From assembly GCA_030847615.1 (NCBI GenBank), contig JAUMIR010000005.1, positions 215,620,645 to 215,684,644 on the forward strand: DNA of 64,000 nt, read 5' to 3'. The notes under the pieces were generated by a model that searched no databases, was not told the origin of the DNA, and was given only the letters and a program-made list of their open reading frames with translations. Numbering within the stretch: position 1 is the stretch's first letter; every line of letters begins with the position of its first letter. Below, piece after piece: positions 23,291 through 34,266 of the stretch. Origin of the DNA: Gambelia wislizenii. Lineage: Eukaryota; Chordata; Lepidosauria; Squamata; Crotaphytidae. The position numbers and the translations under genes are program-made.

Positions 23291-23890
23291 TTGGAGTGGA
23301 GAGCAAAGTCCCGGGACAGTGCGGAGTTAGGGTCTAAAGTGCCCAACTCCCTGCTCTCCTGGGGCTTGGCTGCCCACCCCAAATGGAGCCAAGCCCCAGG
23401 ACAGCGGGCAGTTCAGCACTTTTGCCCCAAACTCCCCACTCTGCTGGGATTTGGCAGTGTTTGGAGTGGAGAGCCAAGCCCCAGCAGAGTGGGAAGTTCA
23501 GGGCAAAAGCACCAAACTCCCCACTCTGCTGGGACTTGGCTCTGTTTGGAGTGGCGAGCCATGCCCTGGGAGAGTGGGGAGTTCAGGTCTAAAGCGTCCA
23601 ACTCCATGCTCTCCCGGGGCTTGGCTGCCTACCCCAAACAGAGCCAAGCTTCAGGAGAGCAGGCAGTTCAGTGCTTTTGCCCCAAACTCCCCACTCTGCT
23701 GGGACTTGGTTCTGTTTGGAGTGGAGAGCCAAGTCCCAGGACAGCGCGGAGTTAGGGTCTAAAGTGCCCAACTCCCTGCTCTCCTGGGGCTTGGCTGCCC
23801 ACCCCAAATGGAGGCAAGCCCCAGGACAGCGGGCAGTTCAGCACTTTTGCCCCAAACTCCCCACTCTGCTGGGGCTTGGCTCCATTTGGG
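23291..23890. repeat. Satellite of seven exact 85-bp self-complementary units
   Basis: The anchor GAGCC-AAG recurs at 23301, 23386, 23471, 23556, 23641, 23726 and 23811, an exact 85-bp period. Each unit is an imperfect palindrome (GAGAGCCAAGCCCCAGCAGA against TCTGCTGGGACTTGGCTC). Units 1 and 6 (425 bp apart) are the most alike, hinting at higher-order duplication. Long open frames on both strands arise from the repeat and are not genes. Confidence 0.92.
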
Positions 23891-24156
23891 GTGCTTTTGT
23901 AGGGTCGCATTCTTCTACAGTTCTGGTCTTTATTTTTTTTTCCTGACTCTTTCTCTCAGCTTGTCAAAACTTCCTGGTTCACTGTTCTGCCTTCTGGAAC
24001 CCATTCTGCCAAAATTATGCCCTTGATAATAATATCTCCATATACTTTCAGGCAGCCCGAAACCATTTTTCTGCCCATGACAGGAAGCAAAGGGTAAAGC
24101 ATCCTTGAATTAAATGGTGCTTAGGAGACTAGACACTCCCACACATCTGTGAGAAG

Positions 24157-24157
<1 letters not shown>

Positions 24158-24192
<35 letters not shown>

Positions 24193-24330
24193 AGATATAT
24201 ATTATCTCGGATTGGCCTTTTTAGTCATCAGCGCGCTTGCAGAAAGCGCGGGATGAGTCCTTCCTGAATCTTCGTTTGCGAAGAAAAGCCAGAGAGTATA
24301 TGTATATGTATATGTATATATATATATATA
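24158..24330. repeat. (TA)n tracts flanking a short non-LTR copy
   Basis: AT repeats occupy about 24158-24188 and 24297-24330. Between them, 24203-24296 (plus strand) is a 5'-truncated copy of the unidentified non-LTR element of 6642-7246, ending in the same CTTCGTTTGCGAAG stem-loop and GCCAGAGA. It suggests insertion into AT-rich target DNA. Confidence 0.8.
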
Positions 24331-25740
24331 GTTTTCCAAGTATATAAAACAGAACACTAACAATAAAAACGTAAAAAAAGCAAGAAGAGGGGGGAGGGGA
24401 AGAAAAAATAGGTACAGAGAGGAAAAAAGAAAAAATCAGAAAGAGGAAAGTGCCTTCCAGTCTTCTGGACAGCAGTTGTTAACCTCTATTACTCTATAAA
24501 AAAAATCAATGCTTCTCTAGTACAATGAATCATCAACCTAAGAATCCTCTATAAAGTATAATTGTTAATAATCAAACTCAAATTTCATATAGTCAAATAT
24601 ATATTCCCTATAGAAAGCCAATCTAACATTTCTATAAATTTATTAAGAATAATGAATACACTTTCTTAACAATCTTCAACTATTTCTTATTAATTTTCCC
24701 TTAACCTAAATTAAACATAACCACATCACTTTGCATTTTGACTATGTATGTTTCAGTTGAACTAAACAAATTGCCTTCTTCATTTTCCCATTTAACAAAC
24801 ATGGGTCATAACATCAATTATGTCTCCCTCTTTTGCCCCCTCCCCCATGCACCCCACACTAATATTCACATTCCTTTGAAGTATATAAGTCATTGTTTTT
24901 AAAAAAGGATCCCATTAATCCACTTTAATTTATTTGCCATTACCTTTAAACTAAGTATCAATCCAACAAAGCCCATATTAATATCTAAAACCAGAATAGC
25001 CGAATCCAATTACCTCAGTTTTCCCCATCTGAGTCTCACCCTTGATCTTCTGCCAAACCCCCAGAATTGCACATCTCGGGCACCATTCAAGACCCTGCAC
25101 AGAACCTGAGGAGGAGACATGCATCCACAAAGAACATTCCTGTCAATTTTACCCCTTTTGTCTTCACTTTCCCCCCTTTCTGGATATCTCAGCACCTACC
25201 AAACCTCAAAATTTTCCTCCCAGAAACTTCCCCATCTGTCCTCTCTATATTCGGTGATCTCCTATGTGTCTTCAGTGATGAACCCCACAGTCTCCTTGGA
25301 TGGATCTTCCAACATCCTTTCTGGGCCTCCATCATCCTCCCATTTTGGCTGCTATATTCCTCCTGGAGCTGTGACTTTGAACTCCAGATTGATTTCTCTG
25401 TCCTCATCTTCCTTCTGAAATTCAGTTGATTCCTCTGCTTCTCCCGTTACATCTTTCAAATTGCTGTCTTTGATCGTATCATCCATCAGACAAGAGCTCG
25501 AACAATACTTCTTAAAACAGTTTTTCAGCAAATACAATTTTTCCCAAATCTCCTGCCAAGTCACTATTTTCTCTTCCTCCATAAGTGGTTGCATTTTCCC
25601 CATTCTTCCATTTAACAGAGTCTTTGCATATAAAGAGTCAACTACTTTTCCTCTGCAGCAGCACCTCCATTACAATGTAGCAATGGCACCACCCAATGTT
25701 TAGCTTCTGTCCCCAAGCTTCATTCAGCGTTTTTCATATT
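24331..25740 (-). mobile_element. Probable L1-related non-autonomous element
   Basis: On the minus strand the block ends in AT-rich text like an L1 3' end (TTTTATATACTTGGAAAAC). Its right part (25010-25700) holds three short open pieces with charged, helix-prone text such as WQEIWEKLYLLKNC and EAEESTEFQKEDEDREINLE. No EN or RT motif is seen. A half-L1 type element with only an ORF1-like region is possible; no TSD was found. Confidence 0.35.
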
Positions 25741-26181
25741 AATAAAAAAAGGCAGGGGAGTCACCGAAGCATCAAATGACCACTGGCTTGAACATTTCTT
25801 TTTTATTATTATTTATTTTTATTGAGTTTTCATTGCAACATACAGTATACAGACAGATAGAAAAGACAACAAGAATACGAACAGTAGGCAAAATCTAGAG
25901 TCTTCCGCAAGAACATTTCCCCCCCCTTTCCCCCAGCATTTTATTAGAAAAGTTTATACAAGTGTTTATTCGTTCATTTGTCATCTTTCCCATGCAACTT
26001 CTTATGCGAGAGCATGATGGACATCTACTTCTACATCATTTTGGTGTGTTTAATACATCCACCCACAAATTCAAGTGTGAAGGAGGAGGTGTTATAGAGT
26101 ACGTTTGTGTGTTAATATAGTCAATGAATTCGAACCATTTCTCAATAAAAGAGGTTTTTGACTTATGACCATGTTGTGTGT

Positions 26182-26923
26182 TTATTTTGTCAGTAAGTTT
26201 TTTATTTTATCATTGTCTATTGCCCAGTCCAGGACTATGGGCGAATGGTCTGAATATAGTAAGGTATCGATTTCAGTGTGGGTTATTTTCCCCAGGAGCG
26301 ATTTGGAGATGAAGAAGTGGTCTATTCTGGAGTATGTTTTATGTACCGAGGAGTAATAGGTATAGTCTCTGGTTGTGGGGTTAAAAATTCTCCACGGGTC
26401 TACCAATCCTGCATCTGATGTTATTTTTGCTAGGGGTGTGGTGTTTTGATGCGAGTTGAGGGTTATGTTGGATCGATCCATGTAGGAGTTTATCATTAGA
26501 TTTGAGTCACCACCTATAATTATTTCCCCCGTGGCCAGTTTGCAGTTTGCTTAGAAATAGTTTCATGAATTTAGATTGTTCCACGTTTGGAGCATAATAC
26601 GAGGCTAAGGTATACTGCTTTCCCTTGATAGTCCCTGCGAGTATTAGGAATCTTCCCGCTGGGTCGCGATGTTCTGATTCCAGTGTGAAAGGGCACAGTT
26701 TATTAAGTAGGATAGCTACCCCTCTTGCTTTGCTCGATCCTCCCACAACAAATTGTGACGGGAAAGATTGGAGGGGGAATAGTGGTGAAGTGCCCTTCCT
26801 GTGAGTCTCTTGAAGGAATAGGATCATGGGAGCCAGAGGCTTGATTTGTTTTAGTATTTTACCTCCTTTAGAATGGGATCCTAATCCTCTAACATTAAAT
26901 GACACTATTCTTAATGTGTTCAT
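26182..26923 (-). pseudogene. L1 ORF2 endonuclease domain, frameshifted, RT absent
   Basis: ORF2 starts MNTLRIVSFNVRGLGSHSKG and reads ILFLQETHRK, with the N and E of the APE-type endonuclease active site. A frameshift near 26505 joins to a second frame with NPTTRDYTYYS, YSRIDHFFISKSLL and SDHSP, the catalytic D/H end of the domain. Downstream the RT and cysteine-rich domains are deleted and only the extreme C-terminus remains. The deletion must post-date, or have been rescued in trans during, its insertion. Confidence 0.9.
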
Positions 26924-27052
26924 GGGGGTTTGATATTAAAGATTGCATTTGAGTTCAATGGGGAGGGTGGCAAAGATTGCCTTTCCCTTTTATTGTTCAG
27001 GTCCCTTTTATTAGGAGGCCTAGTACTGTATGTCCCTTGGTAAGTGTTTAAT

Positions 27053-27215
27053 TTCCTTACTGTTTCTAGATTTAGCCAATTTAAATACATATAACAATAA
27101 ACATTGAAACATAAACATATCACATTCGTGGTATTTGAGTTCCTTGATAGTTCTAGAATTAGCCAATTTATGTATATATAACGATAAACATTTAAACATG
27201 AATATATCACATTCA
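27053..27215 (-). repeat. In-frame 87-bp tandem duplication just before L1 ORF2
   Basis: Two diverged copies (27053-27139 and 27140-27215) share TTCTAGAWTTAGCCAATTTA and ATATCACATTC. The period is 87 bp, 29 codons, so the minus-strand open frame 27216-26920 reads through both copies. That frame overlaps the ORF2 start codon. Function is unlikely. Confidence 0.75.
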
Positions 27216-27219
27216 TTTC

Positions 27220-28680
27220 CTTGTTGTAGGAAAGGTGGACCAGAGATAAATCCAGCCACCGGTTGGATAGTACAATTCCAACCTTCCCAGGAGACTTTGG
27301 GGGGTTTTCTGCAGTTGGTGGATATTTGGCGTCTCTGGCCCTCCCATCTGACAGCTCGTGTTCTTCAAGAAAAGGTTAGATATGTCAAGAATAAAGGAGG
27401 GGAGGGGAGGGTGAGTAGGGAAGGAGAGGGGACCTGGATTTTTGGGTAGTGATTACCAGTTAAGTAGGTATTATCTTAAGGAGAGTCTCTTCTTCTGCAA
27501 TTATAGTTTCTGGTCAATTGTTTGGTATCCAAGGGGGGTGGGCAAAGGTTCATGGATCGGTGTTCCCTTGTTGCTGTAGTTGAAGCCCTACTTTCCTCTC
27601 TCTTTTTTCCCTTCTACTTCTATCCCCTGGTGAAGTGTCAAAAACTCAAGACAATACTTGGGATCAAGTTGAGAGTCGCGGTCTCTTCATCTTTGATGAA
27701 TCACTAAGTACTTCATTAGTCATTTTCCCCCTTGGTGTATCAGGCGTTCACTTACTGCTGAGTCTCTCCTCCTTGGGCTGTCTGTTAATGAGAAATTTTC
27801 TAGTGGGGTCTCTCAGCGCCAGGGCTCGTCTGCAGTCCCCCCTCTGATTCGTGACTCTCCTACTTCACCCACTCACATATATATACTTAGTGGGTGGTAT
27901 TATGCGCCTCTTGGCTCTGCCAGTTCCCTGAGCCCCAGTTTTGAGGTAGTCTCACCACTTCTCTGTGGCCCCCCTTCCCCCTGAGATCTCCTCCCTTCGC
28001 TGCATCTCTCAATGATCTTTGGATCGTGGTGTGGGTTGCCATTTATCTCTTCCGAGTTTTTGGTAGGAAGCAACGAAATTGGAGAGCCCATGATTTGGGT
28101 TGTAGTGTGAATTCACGAGGGGGACCGAGGGGTGTGAGATGCCAGTGTCTCATTGGAAGGTGGGGAGTCTCACCTGTCTGCCCACTTGTGTGTGTGAGTG
28201 TGTGGATTGCGCGTGTGACAAGGCAGAGGAAGCGCTGGAAGCCCGGGAACACACAAAGCTTCTCCCTGCCTCCTACACATTCAAATTGGAGCTCTTTCCG
28301 GCTTGCACCTGTTTGAGTCGCTTTTGAATCCAGCTCACCTCAAGCCCCAGCCTTTCCACCGAGGGAGGAAGTTTTGTCGCCGGGGGAGGTTCCTGGTCAC
28401 GTGTTTTCGTCTCCCTCTGGGGGGCTGCGGGAACAGCGGACATTTTGGGGGGATCTCTCCCACTCACGCCCCCACTTTGTGCCCCAACCTCCACCTTCGG
28501 TCTTGGTGGTAGACTCTTCTCTCCTCTTCTCCTCTTTGTCGCCGGTGCTCCCCAGTCTCCTATCCTGCCCAGATTGGTCCTTGTAGGCAGCTGCCATTCA
28601 CCCTTGGCTCTCTGGCACCCCCCACACTTCATCTCCGCTCTATGCTTTAATACTGTGATGGTCCCCGGAGCGCTGCGCCA
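27220..28680. other. Inter-ORF block of the L1, GC-rich right half
   Basis: This block separates L1 ORF1 from ORF2 and is not recognisable L1. From about 27900 to 28680 it is GC- and CpG-rich and leads directly into the SOX1-like coding start. It may be 5' flanking or 5' UTR sequence carried with the SOX1 fragment, or an internal promoter of the LINE. Open frames on both strands (for example minus 28632-28273) have no known domain. Confidence 0.45.
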
Positions 28681-28944
28681 ATGGATATCGTGATGATGGG
28701 GACGGACATGCTGGCAGAGCCACCTACCTGTCGGGCCAAGCCGGAGTGGGAGGCGGCAGTGAGGGGGGCTCCAAGGCCAACCAGGGCTGGGTCAAGCGGC
28801 CTGTGAACACCTTCATGGTCTGGTCCCGGGGTCTGCGGCGGAAGATGGCCCAGGAGAGCCCCAAGATGTACTGCTCGGGGATCTCAAAACAGTTGGGCGC
28901 CGAGTGGAAAGCCGTGTCCGGGGCAGAGAAGCGGCCCTTCATTG
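28681..28944 (+). pseudogene. SOX1-like fragment: N-terminus and first part of the HMG box
   Basis: The start reads ATG, then VMMGTDM, like the MMMETD start of SOX1. After a frameshift near 28720 it continues [31 protein letters not shown] and then [26 protein letters not shown]. The KANQ stretch before VKRP and the LSG-AG text favour SOX1 over SOX2 or SOX3. Conserved residues are changed (MNAFMVW to VNTFMVW, HNSEIS to YCSGIS), and the homology stops after RPFI, mid-domain. SOX1 is a single-exon gene, so a retrocopy and a DNA duplication look alike. It is antisense to the surrounding L1. Confidence 0.85.
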
Positions 28945-29882
28945 GCAATGATATCCCAAGGTGTTCCAGAGGGATCAGGACCAGCAGGGGCAGTTCTGCA
29001 TGATCTTTCTGATTTCGACTGTCTTGGAAATCTCATCTCCTGTCAGTGGGTAAAGCCCATCTATGTTCCCGTGCTGGTGGGAGGAAACAGCGGCTATGCT
29101 TCTCTCCCCTGCGGTGGTCGAACTGACCAGCTTTTGCTGGGTCTTCTTTTCAACAAACTTTGCCTTTCCATTCACTGGGGGGATCAGGATCATCTTTGTT
29201 CTTTCAGATACCCACCATGGGATGGGAGGTCACCAGCTGGTCTGGGGAGGAAAAGGATCTTCAGTAGGGAATCTACCTGTTTGGGTGCGAATTTTGACTT
29301 TGTGTTTAGATCACTGTTGAGATAATGTCCATTTGGATGCACCCTGGGGTATTCGTACAGCAGCACTGGTAGTTGTTATTCTTTGGGGGTCTTCTCGTTT
29401 TGTCAGTTAGTATTTAGCTGTGTTCATAAGGGTATTGTGTGGATTCTGATGAGATTAGGCTTTACTTGGGTAGCCTCCTTTGGTGAGCGTTGAGCTATCG
29501 ATCAGAGTTCTTTCGGATTCCACCAGGGTGTGTTGTTTCATAGTGACAGTTGGGTGAATTAAACTGTCATGGTGGTTAGGATAAGTGATTGCAATAAGAT
29601 GACAGGGTGTTCAAGATGGCGACTGATCTTGTTATGGATTTTGATTTTTGTTGACAGATTTTCCAGGTTGTTGAGGAGAATGTGAGGCTAGGAGAGGGGA
29701 GTCAGATTTTCTTATGTGATTTGTTGTTGGGTGATTATCGAAGATTCTTTATCCTTTTCTCCTTTCCTTTTTGAACTGTCTGCCATGTTTGATCTTGGTG
29801 CAGTTCTGATTTTTGATGTCCAGTTTTAACCTCAAGGAATAGTTGGTCTTCAAGCTCTTTTGGAAGTGAAATATCCAGAGCT
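28945..29882. other. Sequence between the SOX1 fragment and L1 ORF1
   Basis: A minus-strand open frame (29193-28975) of 72 codons has no recognised domain. The part near 29600-29880 may be the natural 3' flank of ORF1. The border between L1 and foreign sequence could not be placed by eye. Confidence 0.4.
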
Positions 29883-30741
29883 TCAAAGATCAGTGGCAAT
29901 TGTTCCGCTGACTGTTGCTGTCATTACTCCAGATTTGTGCTGGACAATAAGTTTAAAGGGATATCCCCATCTGTACTTGATTTTCTTTTTCCTGAGGAGA
30001 GAGGTGTACGGTTGAAAAGCTTGCCTCCTTCTCAGGGTGTCTATGCAGAGATCTTAAAAGGCTTGCACTCGATGGGTGTCATATCGAAGATCTCTTGTGG
30101 AGGTCAAAGTAGTCATCACTTTTGCCTTTGTCATGTATCGAGCAAAGCGAATGATGATATCTCTAGGGGGTTTTCCTTCTGGTCTCCTTGGACCAAGGGA
30201 TCTGTGTATTCTTTCAATGTCCACTGTAGTTAACTGTAGATCTGGGCAGATGCTGTTTAACCACGTAATTATGGATTCTGAGAGTCCATTGTCTGAGACG
30301 TATTCAGGGATCCCTTTAAGGCGTATATTCTGGTGTCTTTCTCTATTTTCAAGATCTGAAATTTTGAGTTGTATAGCTAAATTGGTTTCTTCTAGTTGTT
30401 TGGGTCTAGCTTCATGTCTCAGGCCCTGTTGGAATGTTTTGTTGGTTGTGGTTTCAAGATCTTGGATTTTCTCTGTAATGACAGATAGTTTCGTGTGGAG
30501 AGGTTCCAGGAAAGGTTCTATCGCTGATCAGTTTCTCTCTTAGCTTTTCAAGCTGTTCGGAGAGTGGAGGGTCAGTGTTCATTGGCGATCCTGCGCTGCC
30601 TCCCTTAGGTGTCTTGGGGGTATTTCGTACCATGTTGGCAAGCAGTGATGGATCTTCTATTTCAGAGCCAATTTTGGGCTCTTTCGTCGATGGATAGAAG
30701 TCTGTAATGGTATGTTCAGCGGTCCTTTTATTGCTGGACAT
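29883..30741 (-). pseudogene. L1 ORF1 (RNA-binding chaperone), frameshifted
   Basis: The frame starts MSSNKRTAEHTITDFYPSTK. After a shift near 30500 it reads LKISDLENRERHQNIRLKGI, then PEGKPPRDIIIRFARY, and near the end LLRKKKIKYRWGYPFKLIV. These are the coiled coil, RRM and C-terminal domain of L1 ORF1 (transposase_22 family), which coats L1 RNA. It is about 286 codons with at least one frameshift and a stop near VQAF. Length and order fit the family. Confidence 0.88.
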
Positions 30742-31270
30742 ATGGACGGGATGTCAGTGGATTTCGATGGGGGTATTCTTGCCTGTTATTTTGCATGAGC
30801 CGTCAGTATGGTCAGAGCTCTTTCATTGTGCATCCACCATGTTCCGTGGCTAGCCACGCCCCCCCTTGAACATTTCTTTTAATCCCTTAGATCTGAATGA
30901 ATTAAACAGTAGTTGAAAAAGAAAGTGTGATTACAGCTTAATGTCCATTAGGCTTCAATGCAGTGGGAAGAGCGGATGAAATTGTCCTGCAATCTCCCCC
31001 CACCTTGTTCCCAGTGGGCTGCAACAGCCCAGGGTTTAGAGACACTTGTGGCCAAACTCCTCATTCTCCCCTTGTCCAGGGGGAAAAGCACCAGTCAGAG
31101 CTTGCCTCCAAACTGGTGCCTGTCACCTCTTTCACTCTGTCTTCCATGGAGCCCCATGAAGGTGATGCCAGCTGTCCATTCTGCACCTGGAATCTGAGAA
31201 GACTGTGTTCAAGCCTCTGGCAGGCAGTGGATTAAGAACTACTGAACACATTTTCATGAATTTGAGTAGA

Positions 31271-31400
31271 GATGGGCAACCTGTGGTGTTCCAGATGTTG
31301 AGATGTTGTTGGATGGTAAATCACACCATTCCTTACTACTGGGCTGATGAGATTTATAGTCTAGCAACATCTGGAAAACCACATGTACCTCACTTAGGGG
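31271..31400. mobile_element. Foldback (MITE-like) repeat
   Basis: The left arm (GTTCCAGATGTTGAGATGTTGTTGG) pairs with the right arm (TAGTCTAGCAACATCTGGAAAACC) around an ACTGGGCTGATGAG centre. This palindrome is common in reptiles; weaker relics lie at about 40090-40160, 41080-41130 and 63535-63600. Confidence 0.7.
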
Positions 31401-31480
31401 ATCATACAGAAGCACCAAATAACACAGGCAGCAGCCAAGAAATGCAACGAAGACTCCTTCCCATCTTCAATTATCTATTA

Positions 31481-33166
31481 TAGCTCTATATAATAAAAGA
31501 TATGTCACCAAATAGTTGGCATAGATGTGGAAGTAGAGGCAAATGTACATATAAGCATATGTGGTGGGAATGTTCTACGGTGCAGAATTTTTGGCAAGAA
31601 ATAACTAAAGAAAAATAAGGTATAATAGGGAAAACTCTGGAATTAAATAAAGAAACTTGTATGATGCTAAATGTAAGACATCTGGGATTGGGTAGAGATG
31701 ATGACTATTTGCTAAAATAAATGTTGAGGGTAGTTCATGAAACCATAGTTTTTGGATGGAAAGAAGAACAAAAATGGAATTTGGATAGATGGCAATATTA
31801 TGTTCAGAATATATTATGTTTGATTTTATAGTAGAAAGAAGAATGGGGTTGTCATGATGGAGTTTCTATCATCCTGCCTACAGGGTGATGCACTCCCATC
31901 ATTCTGCAAAGACTACATTTCCCATTATTTGCAAATGGCATTGTCTTGTGAGCATAGCATCAGGTAAGGAAAGGGTTAACTGGAGGGGAGGGTCTAAAAC
32001 ACCACCTCCACAGAATCTCCTGAGATGGCATTATCAATGACATCACATCACCAGACCAGAACTGGTCAATCACAACTCTGAAACTGGGAATTCCAAATAA
32101 GGTATAACTGCTTTGTGTAGCACATGGCTTGAGTCAGACCATGCGGTGAGTCACAGAAAAGAAGGCTCTGAAACGAACACCATGTTTCAGAGCAGAGAGA
32201 GGCCGGGGATCACTGTTAGAGCAGGGCCAGCTGGCCTAACTTACAGTTCCCCTGATTCCAGACGGACATGAACTGGATCCAACAGAAGACTGCAGATTGT
32301 GAGTAGAATCTTTAGAGACTGTTTACATGTTGCATTAGGGCATTTCTAATTTGATTTCTTAAACTTTGGCTGAATGTAGCTGAACACAGCTGAATGTAGC
32401 TTAATGTAATTCCATATTTTTGCTATTTCTGTAACTCTAAAGTGTATCTGGGGGCATGGAAGGGCCTTCCCTCATGAGAGATTTGCATGACTTGAACTTG
32501 CTTGAATGAAATAAGTTTTTCTTAATCTTCCTATACGCTGATGCTGCATGCGCCTATATCTCTTGGTCATTGCTACATTTCTCTCTCTCTGGAGATATGA
32601 GGGAGGAGTTGGTTGGTTCACAGTGGCTGGTAGTCCCACTGGTTATCCAGTCTCCCACTGGGTTGGTCATAAATACTTCAGTGGGTGGTGGCAGCATTTT
32701 GGCCTGTAGGGGGCACCCTTGAGGGAGGCTGCTCAGGATCACCACTACAGGGAAACTAACTCTGGGGCTTCCAGGCAGAGAACCCCAAATAGCCTTGACA
32801 GGGGTGTATAGGAAAGGAGGACAGTGGCTAAGGGAATGGAATAAACTAATAGAAACAATTAAAGCAAAGGAGGGGTACAAAACTATAAAAGATACAATTA
32901 ATATGATTTCTCCACATCAAAGTAAAGGGATTTTGAATAAATAACAACTTGTTCCCTTGGGGGAAGGGAGTGGGAGAGAAGGAAGGGCTATAATGGAAGA
33001 AATATTAATATTTGGGTTATTGGGATAATCGACTTGATAGATATCTGTTAGCACTATCTGTTAGCACTAATGGGTTTGTGTTAAGTTTGGGGTATATTAT
33101 ATGTACATATGTAAAAATAATGTTTGCTAACAATCCCAAAAATTCAAAAAAGTTATTTTTAAAAAA
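31481..33166 (+). mobile_element. 5'-truncated L1, split by a 987-bp insertion
   Basis: The duplication ATCTATTA flanks the copy (31473-31480 and 33167-33174), and it ends in an A-rich tail. The frame at 31505-31840 reads SPNSWHRCGSRG, KHMWWECSTVQNFWQEI and DRWQYYVQNI, the L1 ORF2 cysteine-rich C-terminus. After the insert, EWNKLIETIKAKEG resumes the same frame. The original copy was about 0.7 kb. Confidence 0.85.
31847..32833. mobile_element. Unclassified LTR-like insertion inside the L1
   Basis: GAATGG occurs on both sides (31841-31846 and 32834-32839), and the flanking L1 reading frame rejoins exactly, so this block was inserted as a unit. It begins near TGTCATGATGG (31850) and has a possible LTR end near CATTGCTACA (32577). 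The internal remainder has no retroviral protein. It could be a 5' LTR plus leader of a deleted element. Confidence 0.55.
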
Positions 33167-33174
33167 ATCTATTA

Positions 33175-33931
33175 CTTTTCCAACATAATGCTTTCTAACC
33201 AGCCCAAGTCTCTGTTTCTTCCCATCCAAACAATCACCAGACTCCTCAGAGTTATGTTCTAAGCATGGTGGCTATGGGAAATCTAGTGCAGGCCAGCATG
33301 TATCTTTGTGTGTTATCAAAAGCAACACAGTGTTCAAGATTTGGAGACTGACAGTCAACAAAAACATATGTGAGGAAGAACAGGTGACAGCCTCCCAAAA
33401 GTTGGTCCTAGAATGGTTTGATCCTCTCCATTTCCTGATGGCTGTATATTTGTTATAGTAAGAGCTACCATACTAGTTTCTGTAAAATGTGTGAACAATT
33501 TTTAAAGAAACGAACTTCTTTTTCTTTGAGTGTCTCTGATTCTGTTTCAGTAAGATGTTTGTTAGGATGTGTTGCTGCTGGAACAAACTTCATTCTTCTG
33601 TTAAACTTTGATGTATTCCTGATTCCTGACTATGAGTATAGACTTTCTGGGGTTAAACATATGTCCCCTGAATAACTTACAAACAACAACATCGTAAATG
33701 CAGTGCAATCATAGTATGAGAAAATTCCAAATTAAAACACTGAAATTTATTTATCAAACTAAGAATGCAGAACCTCATTAACTGTTAGTGATACTGCAGT
33801 CTAGAGTGTTGCAAAAAGCATTCCCCCAAATTCCATCTAAATTGGATGCAGCGATTATCTTGAAAGACAGTGATTGCCAATGCCAGTTAATGAAGCACAT
33901 TGTAGCCTGGCATCCTGCTGTTCCTTGACTC
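33175..33931. other. Unclassified intronic sequence
   Basis: No exon or element was recognised. Confidence 0.4.
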
Positions 33932-33934
33932 TTA

Positions 33935-34263
33935 GGACTTTTTCAGTCGTCTCATATACACCGCAAGCAGCCTCTTCGCGTTGCGAGGCTGCTGCACTGC
34001 AGGGCGTCGCTTTCGGATGACGCTCTCCCCTGCCGGTACTGTTGCGGTACCGCAGGGACATTTGAGCATTATATTTTGCCAGTTTTTAATCACGATCAAC
34101 TTTCGTGACTAAAAACCAGCCAAATATAACGCTCAAATGTCCCCGCGGTACCTCAACAGTACCGGCAGGGGAGAGTGTCATCCGAAAGCGGCGCCCTGCA
34201 GCACAGCAGCCTTGCAACACAAGGAGGCTGCTTGTGGTGTATATGAGATGTCCGAAAAAGTCC
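33935..34263. mobile_element. Harbinger-like foldback, nearly full-length palindrome
   Basis: The 329-bp element has TTA on both sides (33932-33934, 34264-34266) and termini GGACTTTTTCAG / CCGAAAAAGTCC. Both arms, about 150 bp each, pair almost throughout, including GGCAGGGGAGAGTGTCATCC and its partner, around an AATCACGATCAACTTTCGTG centre. Its closest relative here is 54680-55007. Confidence 0.9.
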
Positions 34264-34266
34264 TTA

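Larger units (their letters stand above)
25803..30864 (-). mobile_element. L1 LINE with 15-16 bp TSD, RT deleted, large inter-ORF block
   Basis: The duplication CTTGAACATTTCTTTT brackets the insert (25787-25802 and 30865-30880; the first C at the right may belong to the element). On the minus strand it starts with a G-rich 5' end (GGGGGGGCGTGGCTAGCC), has ORF1 at 30741-29883, about 3 kb of other sequence, the start of ORF2 at 26923, a jump to the ORF2 C-terminal end (SFIEKWFEFIDYI-like, about 26150-26030), then a 3' UTR ending in an A/T-rich tail with AATAAA. The reverse transcriptase is missing, so the copy is dead. Confidence 0.9.

Noticed and set aside
23291..23890. CRISPR-like array
   Set aside because: Units are contiguous and diverged, with no unique spacers, and the window is vertebrate.
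23291..23946. Overlapping open frames of up to 154 codons on both strands
   Set aside because: They are caused by the 85-bp satellite, whose period shifts frame each unit; there is no codon bias.
28273..28632. 119-codon minus-strand frame in GC-rich DNA
   Set aside because: Basic, low-complexity text without domain; openness is expected from GC content next to the SOX1-like fragment.
28681..28944. A functional SOX gene
   Set aside because: The HMG box ends after RPFI, a frameshift lies near 28720 and conserved residues are altered, so it is a fragment.
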